Shown here: positions 21,573 to 33,091 of the stretch, in pieces
How positions within the stretch are numbered: the stretch's first letter is position 1
Layout: each line of letters opens with the position of its first letter
From: Talinum fruticosum
Lineage: Eukaryota > Streptophyta > Magnoliopsida > Caryophyllales > Talinaceae
Assembly: GCA_021018815.1 (NCBI GenBank)
Contig: JAITYX010000011.1
Coordinates: forward strand, 6,338,501-6,402,500
Direction: 5' to 3'
DNA length: 64,000 nt
Notes under the pieces: generated by a model
The model's database searches: none
What the model was told of the DNA's origin: nothing
The model's input: only the letters and a program-made list of their open reading frames with translations
Made by a program: the position numbers and the translations under genes

Positions 21573-23127
21573 TTTTTAAATTTTTAATAAAATTATTATA
21601 CAAGAAGCTCTAAGTTAATTGGTGTACACATTAACTCCACATTGTAACAATTCTATCAACCCTACATTTCCTCCGAATCATATCACAAGGCCTAAACAAG
21701 TATTACGTACACAACAAGGTTGAAATAGCTAATTATCCAGCTGAATTCACACTTTGACATTTGCAGCAGCTTGCTTAATTTGATGGACGGTGAAGATAAC
21801 AAACATGTCATCGTCTCCGACAAGCATTAACGTTTGCAAGTGCAAGATCATTAACACTAATAGGAGGCACCAAAAGCAAGTTAGAAGTGGGGAGAGAGTT
21901 TAGCGGTTTGATAAACTTTACGTGGCACTCGAAAATCTTCTCCCATGGCTCCCGGACCAAATCAAGAGGGATTTCGCAGCCATCCACCCTTCTTTTACTT
22001 ATATAAATGCTGGCCTTAGCACTACGCCCGAGGAAAATATTCACACCCGAGAAAGAAGTAAGTTGTCCCTTGATAGGAAAATATTCACGGATGAGGAAAA
22101 TATTTCTACTCATAAACGAAATAGAGGAAAGTTTCAGTATATATAGTTTTTGTTTTAGCCCACCTATATTCAACATCAATAACAATGCTTATCCTGCCAA
22201 AGTAGGGTCTAAAGACGTCCAATTAAGCAAGCTTAAGGACGAAAGGCCAACCGAAAGCTTCGGTAGCCAAGGCCCAATAGCATTTATGGTCCAAGTACAC
22301 AAAGATTAATAGACTCTCACCTTCGAGTCGGTTGTATTAAGAAAATTGAGTTGAAGGGCCAATATGTAAATCTAGGCGATGCAATTTCCCATCACTGTCA
22401 TGACTTCCCATAGTGAAAATAGCTAAGATAATTTCAACGAGTATAGGTCTAGATTCCAAGCATAATTTAAGAAAACACTATCTTTCAAATAATGGAGGAA
22501 GGGGATAAATATTAGTAGAATATGGATGGAAAGTAGCACTCGAATTAGGGTACAAGGAAAGGACCTCTCGATTTAGCTTTCCTCTTTCCGAGTGAAATAT
22601 GAGGATTGAAGCAAGAACGAGGACAAATTGTAATCATGCATCGAGACCAAGATGAATTTACTAAGATTACGTAAAGAACTTTGCAAATTTTTCCATACAT
22701 AAGAATTAAATTTTGTGACTTTATCTTATTTAAATCTCTCTACCAATAAAGCGTAAAGACATCAATTCCCGGACATTGGAAAGCTTTCTCCCGGATAAGC
22801 ATACCAGCAACAATAAGTTCCACATGCTCGATCTGAATATAGATCATGGATTGACCCTAGTTTCGGTATAATGACCTCATTGACCCTCATCATGTTAATA
22901 GCAAAACACATCACGGAGAAGAGAAAAAGGAAACCATAAATTTTGGACCAATTCAACTATTCGAAATAAGCAACTATTAAAAAATCCAAAAAGGCATAAT
23001 GCGGTTGTGTAGAAATTAGACAAGTGACCCTTCACATTTGCTCGTCATGATCCTCTCACTACTTCACGAGTGTGCTATTCGAGTGCGGACACCAAACAGT
23101 CTGATCATTTATTCTCTCAATTCACTA

Positions 23128-23344
23128 TATTAGGAGTAGGTATTACAGTAGCATTAGAATACAAGTCATACCATGCTTGCATATTAGAGTTTGAGAGGAC
23201 TTATATCTCTCACGAGTTTTAGAACCGTATTTGTATATGAATTATATTTGTATCTAAATTAGGATTCCGATAATATAAATACAGAACATATGTCAAGGAG
23301 AGGGCATCACAAATAATTCTCTCCAATATTACTAGATTTTTACA
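23128..23344 (+). repeat. 5' LTR of the copia element with TATA box
   Basis: 217 bp. A TATA box (TATAAATA) lies at 23,274-23,281, at the same offset (146) as 27,978-27,985 in the 3' LTR. The LTR ends ACTAGATTTTTACA. Confidence 0.92.
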
Positions 23345-23356
23345 TGGTATCGAGCC
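23345..23356 (+). other. Primer-binding site, tRNA-iMet type
   Basis: TGGTATCGAGCC directly follows the LTR. It differs by one missing base from the usual TGGTATCAGAGC, the complement of the initiator-Met tRNA 3' end. Confidence 0.85.
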
Positions 23357-23367
23357 ACTGAAAAATC

Positions 23368-24210
23368 ATGGCAAAAGACGACTCAAAAAATTTAGTCTCA
23401 ACGATCCCCAATCACCCTACTATCTATGTAGTTCGGATAGTCCCAGGAGTATAATTTGCCCAATTAGTCTCAATGGAGACAATTATGCAAATTGGAGCAG
23501 GCTTACAATCAACGCCACGAAAGCTAAAAACAAACTAGTTTTTGTTGACGGAAGTTTGACAAGACCAGAAGATGACTCCCCGGATGTTCATGCACGGGAG
23601 AAGTGTAATGCCATGGTAATAGCATGGCTTTACAACATCATAGACAAAAGCCTACACGGGTCTGTTGCCTATGTAAAAACCGGTAGCGAAATATGGATAG
23701 GTCCGAAGGAAAGATATTCCCAAGGGAATGAAATTCGTGTGCATCAACTCGGAAGAGAATTGGCACTCACCAACCAAGGAACACCGAGTATCACTCGAAT
23801 ATTTCACAAAATTGAGAACCCTTTGGGATGAACTCAATGCATACTTATAATTACCAAGGTGCAAGTGCATGAAAGAAAAAGAATTCAGTTTGTTCAAGTA
23901 TGAAGAATCGGAGAGAATCCATCAATTCCTGATGGGTCTCGATACAACCCAATTCGGTATAGTTAGATCTAACATTCTTCACATGGAACCTTTACCTAAC
24001 CTAAACAAGGTATACTCCATGATACCTTGAGAAGAAAGGCAAAAGACCCTTTCCCATATGGTAAACCCGACGAACAACACCGAAGGAGTCGCCTTTAAGG
24101 CCACCATGGCAAACGGCGGAAGAGGAAGAAGCTGAAACGCCCCGATGCACACATTGCCAAAAGCTCAGCCATGAGAAGTCTCGGTGCTTCGAATTGGTCG
24201 GGTATCTCTC
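23368..24210 (+). pseudogene. copia gag with CCHC zinc knuckle
   Basis: Starts MAKDDSKN at ATG 23,368, the first ATG after the primer site. After an early frameshift it continues SLNGDNYANWSRLTI, KLVFVDGSLTRPEDDS and ARWLYNIIDKSLHGSV-like text (the UBN2/copia gag fold). Another frameshift leads to LWDELNAYL, a stop and FLMGLDTTQFG. It ends in a CX2CX4HX4C knuckle, CTHCQKLSHEKSRC, at 24,146-24,187. The knuckle is intact although the frame is not. Gag would form the virus-like particle. Confidence 0.85.
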
Positions 24211-24477
24211 AAATTGGCAATCTCTGCGATAAAATCAACCACCACAACCGCTTAATCAAAGCTAGAACAAGAACAACGGCTCGGGTTCCGACACACCGTA
24301 GATCCGAACCGGGGCAACAACGTGGGAGGAATGGCGCATGCGGCTGGGACCGACGTAGCAAACTCGACTGGAAGACAGGGGAGAAAGCAGCAACGAGTGG
24401 AGGAAAGAAAAATTTGGAGGATTAACTTCTACTTAGGTGGAAGCCATATACTCCTTCAAAGAAAAAGAAAGGAAAAA

Positions 24478-24790
24478 ATGTCTTGTAAGTTCTCCATAAA
24501 TGGCATAGAAATTATCCTTGACACTCGGAGCTTCCTTTCACATGACACCTAATGCTCATATTTTAATGGGTCGTCATAAATTATCCGAGCTCATACGTAT
24601 CTCGCTACCAAATGGTAAAGTGGAGTTAGTCACGGAAAGATTTACCGTGAATTTAGGGAATATACTATTTTTACAGGATGTGCTTTATATACCTACTTTC
24701 TCATGCAACCTTATCTCGGTTTATCGGTTAATGCACGATAGTAACTCGTATTATGATGTTTTGGAACCAATCATGTCTTATCGAGGACCT
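24478..24790 (+). pseudogene. copia aspartic protease, active site broken
   Basis: The protease reads CKFSINGIEIILDT, then loses frame inside the catalytic motif. The family signature LDTGAS is split between LDTRS in one frame and LGASFHMT in the next (about 24,515-24,545). It then continues NAHILMGRHKLSELI, FLQDVLYIPTFSCNLISV. The frameshift in the DTG triad alone would inactivate it. Confidence 0.82.
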
Positions 24791-24894
24791 CACCTCGAAG
24801 ATGCAGATTAGAGCGGGTGAAGCGAGAAATGGGGTGTACTATCTTAAGCATGACATACCGGAGTTAGCCGCAATGCTGCAGTAAGACATGATGA

Positions 24895-25560
24895 TTTCTA
24901 GATTTGGCACATGCATCTTGGTCATCCATCTATTGGTAGTTTAACTCTTTTATTAGCGAGTTTGGTGTTCGGTCAAATAAAGATATTTTAGGGTGCTTTG
25001 TGATATTTGTCATCGAGCAAAACAAACTCGTAGCATATTTCCTCTTAGTAAATCAAAGGCCACTGCGGCCATTTGCTTTGATACATTGTGATTTATAGGG
25101 TTATTATTGAACTCCTAGCCTCGAAGGGTGTCATTATTTTTTATGTATTGTTGATGACTCTAGGGCCGTGTGGGTATTTCTTCTAAAAAACAAAGATGAG
25201 GCATGTGCAAAAATTATTATTTTTTCTCTATGGTGAAAACCCAATTTGATTTATCCATCCAAATTGTACCAAGTGACAAAGGAATGGTGTTTATGAACGA
25301 GCCCTAAAAAACACTTTCTTGAGAATGGTATTCTCCAAGAAAACTCGTGTGTGGACACATCCCAACACAACGAGCGTGTCGAACGAAAGAATAGGCATCT
25401 CCTTAATGTTGTTAGGGCCCTACGATTTCAAACTTCTCTTCCAAAACGTTTTTGGGGATAATGTGTTTTGGTCGCTGCATATCTCATCAACCCGCACTCC
25501 TACGAGAGGTGATAGGATCCAAAACACCTTATGAGGCTTTATTCCAAAAACACCTAACTA
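24895..25560 (+). pseudogene. copia integrase (HHCC and core domain)
   Basis: The zinc-binding region reads WHMHLGHPSIGSL ... CDICHRAKQTR (24,905-25,030). The catalytic core follows in broken frames: VDDSRAVWVFLLKNK near 25,150 and HNERVERKNRHLLNVV near 25,370, which holds the region of the catalytic Glu. Several stops and frameshifts separate the pieces. The C-terminal GKR-like tail is too decayed to read. Confidence 0.75.
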
Positions 25561-26258
25561 TGCTCATGTGAAAGTGTTTGGATGCTTGTGATACGTTCAC
25601 AATCATACCAAAACTCGTGACAAATTCGATGCTAAAGCTACTCGGTGTATTTTTCTTGGATACCCACAATGTCAAAAAGGATAGAAAGTGTATGATTTGG
25701 AAAAAAATCTTCATATCTCGGGACATGCAATTTTATGAGGACATTTTTCCCATTGTCAAAACCACCACAAGTGACCCTATTGATCATGTGGGCCGGCACC
25801 TTCAACATCGGATCCGGGCCCGACATTTCAATGATGACCGAGCGTCCGAGCCCGGTCTCCACATGCCTAGCGCTTCTCGGATGAGCCGGTGCTTGGCCCA
25901 ACTGCGCTGAACACTCCTTCCACCTAGCGCTTCACGGATGACCCGGCGCCAGGCCCAACGGAAACTTCTTCCATAGAGGCACCAAACGTGTAGGCCTACG
26001 TTGAATCCGGCCTAGATGAATCCTCGGGCCGGGCTCTGCAAGTTTTGCTCCGGGCCAACATGAATTAAGAGAAGATGGATTATTAGTTTAGGGGGATCCT
26101 ATCGGTTCTAGGCCTCAACACACCAAACGAGCTCCGATCAAACTTTAAGACTATGTATGTCATGCTATACATCACCCCGTCTCCACAACGCTCCATGAAG
26201 CATCTTCGGTACTCCTTATCCTTTATCACAATATATTAGCTATGATCGGTTTTCACCT

Positions 26259-27300
26259 TTGTCTCTTACTTTGCTTGCATCCATCTCTTCTCATGGTGAG
26301 CCCCAACACTTTAATCATGCAATAATTGATCCAAATTGGCGAGAGGCCATGGCAAAGGAAATTGAGGCACTAGAGGCAAATCGGACATGGGAGTTCACCA
26401 CTTTACCACCCGAGAAACGTGCATTGGGCTGCAAATGGGTATATAAAATTAAGTACCATGCGGATGGTATAATTGAGCGCTACAAGGCATGACTTGTGGA
26501 TCTTGGCAACACCCAAGTTGAGGGGAAGACTTTCATGAGACTTTCGCCCTTGTCGCCAAGATGGTTACCTGTACGATGCCTTCTGTCTTTAGCCATATCT
26601 CAAGGATGGGACCTCCACCATATGGACGTTCGCAATGCATTCATCCACGGGGAGCTCCTTGAAGAAATCTACATGAATCCCTTTCTCGGTTTTCACCGAC
26701 CTCGGCCTGCCTTGGTTTGCGGCCTAAGCAAGTCCTTGTATGGACTCCGTCAAGCCTCGAGACAGGTGGTTTTTAAGCTCACATATGCTTTGGAGGCTTA
26801 CGGCTTCAAGCCGTCCTTACTTGATCCATTCCTCTTCACTTACCAAAGAGACGGACTGTTCCTTGCCCTACTCGTCTATGTTGACGATTTAGTACTAATG
26901 GGTAATACTCCCACTACTTGTTGTAAATTCAAACAATACCTACAACGGTGCTTCAAGATTAAGGATCTAGGCCCTCTAAAATACTTCCTTAGCATCGAAG
27001 TTGCCCACTCTAGCACCGATCTATTTCTATGTCAACGAAAGTATACTCTAGATATATTATTTGAATGTGAGATTCTTGGTGCCAAACCTACATCATTCCC
27101 TATGGAGCAACAACATCGTCTCTCCACCGACTTCGGTCCTACTATCTCTAATGCTTCCTAATATAGGAGATTAGTCGGAAAACCGATATACTTGACGATC
27201 ACCCATCCGGATATTACTTATGCAGTGAACATTCCGAGTCAATTCATGCATACTCCACGCCAAACCTAGTTGGCCGCCACCGTACGTGTTCTCTGGTATC
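26259..27300 (+). pseudogene. copia reverse transcriptase with intact YVDD
   Basis: The RT opens with NWREAMAKEIEALEANRTW and ALGCKWVYKIKYHADGIIE. It meets TGA at 26,490 (Arg codon CGA mutated at CpG) and continues open for about 220 codons: DVRNAFIHGELLEEIYM, SLYGLRQASR, the catalytic LVYVDDLVLMGN at about 26,868-26,900, KIKDLGPLKYFLSIEVA and YTLDIL. A stop follows, then [17 protein letters not shown]. The catalytic Asp pair is preserved, so this is the best preserved part of the element. Confidence 0.9.
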
Positions 27301-27359
27301 TCAAATCATCCCCGGGCCAAGGCATTCTTCTCCCTTCTACTAACTCGCTTCAGCTATCC

Positions 27360-27961
27360 GTGTACTCGACTCGGATTGGGCGGGGTGTCGCTTATCCCGG
27401 CAATCCATTACTGGATACCTCGTCAAACTTAGAGGAGCACCTGTTTCGTGGAAACAAAAACGAGGACACGGTCTCTCGCTCCTCGGCGAAGCGGAATCTT
27501 GCGCTATGGCCGACACAACTAGCAAGGTTGTATGTATCCGTAATCTATTACTATCACTCGGATTGACGGTGCCCACAGTCCATCTCCATTGCGACAATCA
27601 AGCCGCAATACACATCGCTCATAACCCCGTTTTCCATAATCGAACCAAACACATTGACGTTGATTTCCACTTCGTTCGTGAACGCATTGTGAAGGGCATC
27701 ATTTCACCTCGCTACACGCCCATTGCTGAACAAGTTGCTTACATGTTCACCAAGGCTTTAGGACAACGTCAATTTCATTATTGTTTGGCAAGGTGGGCGT
27801 TGCTAACCCACATGCTCCACCTTGAGGGGAGTATTAGGAGTAGGTATTGCAGTAGCACTAGAATACAAGTCATAGCATGCTTGCATATTAGAGTTCGAGA
27901 GGACTTATATCTCTCACGAGTTTTAGAGCTGTATTTGTATAGGAATTATACTTGTGTCTAA
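27360..27961 (+). pseudogene. copia RNase H
   Basis: In shifting frames it reads DSDWAG-like, CRLSRQSITGYLV, WKQKRGHGLS, EAESCAMADTT, HLHCDNQAAIHIAHNP, HNRTKHIDVDFHFVRERIV and QVAYMFTKALGQRQF. These are all standard copia RNase H blocks. The last frame runs on into the 3' LTR. Confidence 0.85.
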
Positions 27962-28048
27962 ATTAGGATTACGATGATATAAATACGGAACGGATGTCAA
28001 GGAGAGGGCATCACAAACAATTCTCTCCAGTATTACTAGATTTTTACA
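27822..28048 (+). repeat. Polypurine tract and 3' LTR of the copia element
   Basis: The purine tract TTGAGGGGAG (27,822-27,831) abuts the 217-bp LTR (27,832-28,048), the same length as the 5' LTR. Confidence 0.9.
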
Positions 28049-28365
28049 CATTGTTTTTTCAAATTCATAAATGCTTTGACGGATAAACAGTAATACAACC
28101 CCATTTCAAGGATTAAACTTAAATTGGAATGACCAAAAATACCTCCGAACCCTCGGACTACAAGATAAAGTCACCTACCGCGTTCTTTTGCTTGCATTCA
28201 CTGCCACAATGTTAGCCTCGCCATTAATCCATATCATTTGTTCCTCGGTTCCAAACCCTCCAAGGGTTGAAGCAACGACAGTCGCTCCAGCAAGGATTTC
28301 ATCCCGGTTTGCTTAGAAAACATCACGTGTGACAAGGAGACTTCAAGGAACACAATCCATGAATT

Positions 28366-29897
28366 TAACAAATGATGATAGAAGGATATTAATAAAATAA
28401 ATAACATGCTGCATACTAGAGAATTACACAAATGCTAGGCCAACCACCCTGCATTCTCTCCTGAAGGAAGAGGGTGAGAGGGGGGGAGAGGGAGGAACTA
28501 ACTAACTATTACTTTCGAGTAATGCATGCACATTGGCCGTAGTTAACAGAGCCTAAGCGGTTTAAAGATCAAGATTTTACCACACCAACTTCCAAGAAAA
28601 GATTGTTATTGTGACTTATCAACGTCTCTAATTGAATAAGAAACTCGGTGGCCCGAGTATAATGGACTTAAGACCAAATACGCACCCCAGTCCCCCAAAA
28701 AAGAAACTCCAAAATAAGATAGAAATTCCACTTCCACAGCAACATCAATCCAAAGGACCCTACATCTTGTTTACTACCTCAAAATTTTCAAAGTACACAC
28801 TGAAGTCCAACCCACAAGCAGCTAGTATATTGTATCCTACTGATAATCTAGTAATGTACAATTATTCGAGTCTCACAAGAATGGGTTCGGTAGATAATTT
28901 TCCCTCTCGAAGAAAGCAAATATTGTCCCCGACAACTTTATATTATTTATGAGCTCATCAATTCAACATGTTGGTTGTCCCTTAAGAGTCACAATGATTG
29001 TTCTTTCTAGGCATTGTGCTTGTTATGGACATCTAACTTACTTACAAGTGGAAATTTGCCCATAGATTTAACAAAATCAATAATTCCTTGACATTAAATA
29101 TTTATATATTTGCTATTCAAAATGAGTAGGGCAGGAATGTTACAATGAAATGTAAGACATAAAAACATCTACTTGCTTTAAGGTCCATTAACGAGCTGCA
29201 GTGGAAAGAAGTATTCAAATATGAACTCCCAGCATGGCAGTAGATGGATTCGAGATCTTTAAGCATCTTATGACATCATTTAGGAAATACTAACAAAGCA
29301 CAAATGATAGTGAACAATGCATGTTAATATGCTAATTTACCACATATAAAAGAAACATCTTTTGCATTTTTAGTTAAAATGTTGAACGTTCTCATACTAA
29401 TAAAAGAGTTGCACAAACAAGAGATAGTCAACTCCAAATTATTTCAAGATCAACTTCTAAACTAATGTGTCGGATGTTAATTGGAAAATAAACCAGACCA
29501 TTTTTCCAAGTCTTGAAGCACCGACATTTCTAAAGAAATGTTTCATTATATTAGATAAATGGGATCTGCCGTCCGAGTATTGATCAAAGCAAATTCAAAT
29601 ACCAAGAAAAGTAGCACATGCTTGGTATCCAGTTAACTTGATCTGCCCAAGATTCGACACACGAGGACGTCCCGACTCGCAAAAAATTAACTTAAGCTTC
29701 ACACCATGAATAAGGATCCAAATATCAAAATGAACCACGACATTCTTAGATCTTTATAATTTCTTTGTGAATATAGAGTACTAACATGTTCAAACAAGTA
29801 ACTCCATTTATCTAATTATCAATTTCATTTTCATCGATGTATTGGACACGACTTGGAACAAGATACATTTTGATCGAGAATAGGGATAAAGCCTCAC
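28366..29897 (-). other. Intron 3 of the Rossmann pseudogene
   Basis: About 1.5 kb of intron-like DNA on the minus strand, from the GTGAGG donor at 29,897 to an unclear acceptor near 28,366. The expected start of exon 4 (about a dozen residues after LSR) was not found, so part of the exon may be lost. No transposon signature is evident. Confidence 0.45.
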
Positions 29898-30350
29898 CTG
29901 CTAAGACTTGAAACCTCTATGCCTTTTGATACTGCAGCCTTGCATATTGTCGAGCCAACAAAGCCACTTGCCTCCTATGACAACTAGCTACTAATTAAAA
30001 GAAACAATCCATCGGCAACGAGAGTTCGATTACTTCGATGACGAAATAACTTGATCGAAAATGGAAACTAATAAGAAACATTCAGGTCCAACCTTTTCAC
30101 TCTTAATATCGGTTGTAACATCTATAGTTGCAGATCCGGAGTCATTTTCTATGCTTGTTCCAGAATAAGAACACTTCACATGATATCTTTTGATCCTGTA
30201 ATTAAAAACAAAAGTTGTGAGAGTATAACTTTGCCCTAGCTTCTTATACTTCAAAATCAACTTATGTGAATGGAAAACGCATGCCATATCTTGTGAAAAG
30301 CAAACATCATGGGCTGCAAATATACTCCCTAATTTTACCATTAGGACCAT

Positions 30351-31159
30351 TAAAGAGGATACTTTATGTCCTTCATATTCACAAAAACACATTCCAAATT
30401 ATGCGAAAAGAAAGATGTGCCACGATGAAATCACATGATATGAAATATGACAAGTCACATCTCATGTACAATTACCAATGCTATACTACTGCAATACGGT
30501 TACGCCAATGGCAAGATCCAAGTCTAACATAAAGCGAGGTGCATCTTTGGCTACTCAAACCAAGCAAAGAATGAATTACTTCTAATAGTACATGAGTATT
30601 TAGCAAAGTAAGCATTTCAACTTAGAATGTCGGCTTATTTTCGTTATTGCCTTGAGGTCTATCCATTGTTAGAAATGATAAATATATTCTGAAAAACCAA
30701 GAAAAATCTCTTCTAGGAAACGGACATGGAGAGTTATGGTGCATGTTTTGCTCTCTTAGGAGGGTGAAAGCATGTATGGTGCCTAATTTTAGGCTGAGGT
30801 AGGACTGGAAGGCTATCTTTATCTATCTACTTTGTAGGCACCTAAAAGAGTCACCATTGAACACCTTTTTGGCTTTAAACATGGAGAATCGAAGAAAAAA
30901 ATTTAATGAAATTGCCCTCTGCTCCTTTGTTCTCCGATAGTGGGCAGTCAATGTCATCAAAACAAAGGTATAGCATGTCCAATTTCTCTGTCATAACATC
31001 CCCATACCCCACCCAAACAATAGAATTCTACAATTTCGATTGAGCTTTCGAGGAAGATCATTTCAAATCTTTTAACTTTTAAATACTATTTACGCAATCT
31101 CATAATCCCCATAAGAAGAACTTGTTATTCAATTTGGACAATGAATTACAATCAACACC
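30351..31159. other. Upstream flank of the Rossmann pseudogene
   Basis: The pseudogene's promoter side on the minus strand. No TATA box or coding exon is convincing. The copia pol remnant begins at about 31,160. Confidence 0.4.
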
Positions 31160-33088
31160 ATTAATTAGTTGCCCCACAAATCAGACAGAAAGTGATATTT
31201 GACCTTAATGTGCATAGTCTTTCAATGCTTGAACTAGGTTCTTGGTAATCCTGATAGCACTTTGATTGTCGCACTTGATAGGAATGGATGAGAAGGTCAG
31301 TCCCAAATCCTTGAGATGTTGCTTGATCCACAGCAACTTAGCACAACAAGCTCCTGCTACTATATACTCAACCTCGGTTGTTGAGAAGGCGACTAAATGT
31401 TGCTTTTTTGAGTGCCATGAGATGAGTGATTGACCCAAAAATTGGCATGCTCCTCAAGTAATCTTTCTATCAACCTTGTATCCAAAATAGTCAGCATTTG
31501 AGTAGTCATTAAGAGTCAAACTTAATTCCTTTGACTACCGAGAGAAGTGTCCGAGTTCCTGCTAGATATCTAAAGATTCTCTTCACCATTGTGAAATGTA
31601 ATTCTTTTGGATTAGCTTGGAATCTTGCTCAAAGATAGACACTAAACATTATATCTGGTCTATTAGAAGTAAGGTAAAGTAGAGATTTAATCATACCTCT
31701 ATAGTGTTTCTCATTGACTGACTTATGCTTTTCGTCTAAGTCTAGTTTGGTACTCGTTACCCATAGGAGTTGCTTGCTGGTTTAGCATCTTGAAGCTTGT
31801 CGTTCTTGAGTAACTCTTTCACATGCTTGGATCGATGGACATAGATTCCATCTTTGTCTTGCTTGATTTACAATCTATGGAAGAAATTCAGTTCTCCTAT
31901 CATGCTCTTTTGGAATTTGTGTCTCATGAGCTCATTAAATTCTTGGCCAAAAATCTCATTAGTTGTACAAAAAATTATATCATCAACATAAATTTGAATT
32001 ATGAGAAAATCTTTCCCCTTGGCTTTTGTAAATAAGGATTTTGTCAATCAAACCACTTTTAAATTTATTCTCAACTAAGAAGCTACTTAACCTTTCACAC
32101 CAAGCTTTGGAGCTTGTTTCAAACCATATAAAGCTTTTTGCAATTTGAAAACATGATTTGGAAATTAAGATTTTTCAAATCTAGGGATTGCTCCATATAC
32201 ACTTCCTCTTGAATAAAACCATTTAAAAATACACATTTCACATCCATTTGATATAACTTGATGTTTATGCTAGATGCAAATGCTAAAAGAATTCTAATTG
32301 CTTCAATCCTAACAAGAGGTGCAAAGGTTTCCCCACAATATATTCCTTTCTCTTGGTTATACTCTTATGTTATAAATCCGGCCTTATTTTTGACTACCAA
32401 CCCTTCCTCATCCAGTTTGTTCTTATTAAATACCCATTTGGTTCCCATTATTGGGTGGTCGGAAGGTCGTTTGGTCAAGGTCCAAACTTGGGTTCTTTCA
32501 AATTGTGAGAGCTTTTCCGATGACTTCCTCATTTCACATCTTCTTCCGAATTGATTTGAGATTGTTGACAATCTCAATGAAGCGAATATACATCCGAGTT
32601 TTGCTCCGGTCATCCTCCATCTTGAACGTTTCATACTTGTGAAGATACTCGACTTATTTTCGCTTGCTTCACTTGGTTGGTGCCTTCATAGGTTGTGACA
32701 AGAGTGTCCTACATCTCCTTAGTAGTATCACAAGCTGATACTCTATTGTATTTCGAGGCATTTATAGCACACATCATAATGTTCATGGCTTTGAAGTTCT
32801 TTTTGTGCCTTTTGTTTTCCTCATTAGTAAATTCTCACTTCACGTTGGCCACAGTCCAACCGTCAACTTCCTTAGTGGGAACGTGGTTGGAGATGATTTC
32901 ACCGCCTTCTTCATCTTAGTCTTAGATAAAGCACTCCATGATCTTCTTCCGAGTGGGCGAAGTTGGACTCTTTGAACTTGGGTGGTCCGGTAAATGACCT
33001 TCCTTCATCGAACTCCGGATAATTAAGATCCATCCGATCTTTATACATTTGGATGGTTAGATTTTTAGAAAGGCTAGCCTCTAATATC
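31160..33088 (-). pseudogene. copia gag-pol, internally deleted (SIRE/Tork-like)
   Basis: On the minus strand, running downward from 33,088: a primer-site relic (TGATATTAGAGGCTAG), then gag (RSFTGPPKFKESNFAHW, INIMMCAINASKYNRVSACD, KEMQDTLVTTYEGTNQVKQ). It passes directly, without protease or integrase, into RT: MGTKWVFNKNKLDEEG, FASSINIKLYQMDVKCVFLN, GFIQEEVYMEQ, and YVDDI at about 31,975-31,990. RNase H follows (SLISWHSKKQHLVAFSTTEVEY, read in parts) and MHIKVKYHFLSDL ends it. Frameshifts abound. About 2 kb of internal sequence, protease and integrase, has been lost. The 5' LTR lies to the right; no 3' LTR was seen to the left. Confidence 0.85.
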
Positions 33089-33091
33089 AAT

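Larger units (their letters stand above)
23128..28048 (+). mobile_element. Complete but decayed Ty1/copia retrotransposon (Ale/Retrofit-like size)
   Basis: A 4,921-bp element with two 217-bp LTRs that differ at about 16 sites by eye (roughly 93% identical). It has a primer site immediately after the 5' LTR and a purine tract just before the 3' LTR. Gag, protease, integrase, RT and RNase H follow in copia order, each broken by frameshifts or stops. LTRs start TATTAGGAG rather than TG and end in TTTTTACA. Flanks CACTA and CATTG do not form a clear target duplication. It sits in intron 4 of the Rossmann pseudogene, opposite to that gene. Short LTRs, an iMet primer site and total length fit the Ale/Retrofit lineage, which is an inference. 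Confidence 0.93.
21747..30341 (-). pseudogene. Plastid NAD(P)-binding Rossmann-fold protein (At1g32220-like), six exons, decayed
   Basis: Minus-strand exons by eye: E1 30,341-30,262 (MVKLGSIFAAHDV...), E2 30,195-30,093, E3 29,987-29,898, E4 about 28,365-28,179, E5 22,660-22,540, E6 22,028-21,747. E1-E2 join in frame (AA|G) at GT-AG borders. E3 carries the dinucleotide-binding loop as LVVIGG, then a 1-base insertion, then SGFVGSTICKAAVSKGIEV. E4 has DVF, a stop, and NRDEILAGATVVASTLGGFG, GTEEQM and INGEANIVAVNASK. E5 has KFILVSMHDYNLSSF. E6 has VDGCEIPLDLVREPW, LLLVPPISVNDLALANVNA, a 1-base deletion, and DDDMFVIFTVHQIKQ to TGA. Relatives are atypical short-chain dehydrogenase-like plastid proteins of about 290 residues. 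Intron 4 holds the whole copia element at 23,128-28,048. Two frameshifts, a further frame loss at FIYG and an in-frame stop make it a pseudogene. Confidence 0.85.

Noticed and set aside
25578..25910. 110-codon plus-strand frame between copia integrase and RT
   Set aside because: Only partly overlaps decayed integrase tail and spacer; no separate protein is recognisable.
23123..28053. Target-site duplication of the intronic copia element
   Set aside because: The flanking pentamers CACTA and CATTG agree at only three positions, so no duplication is claimed.
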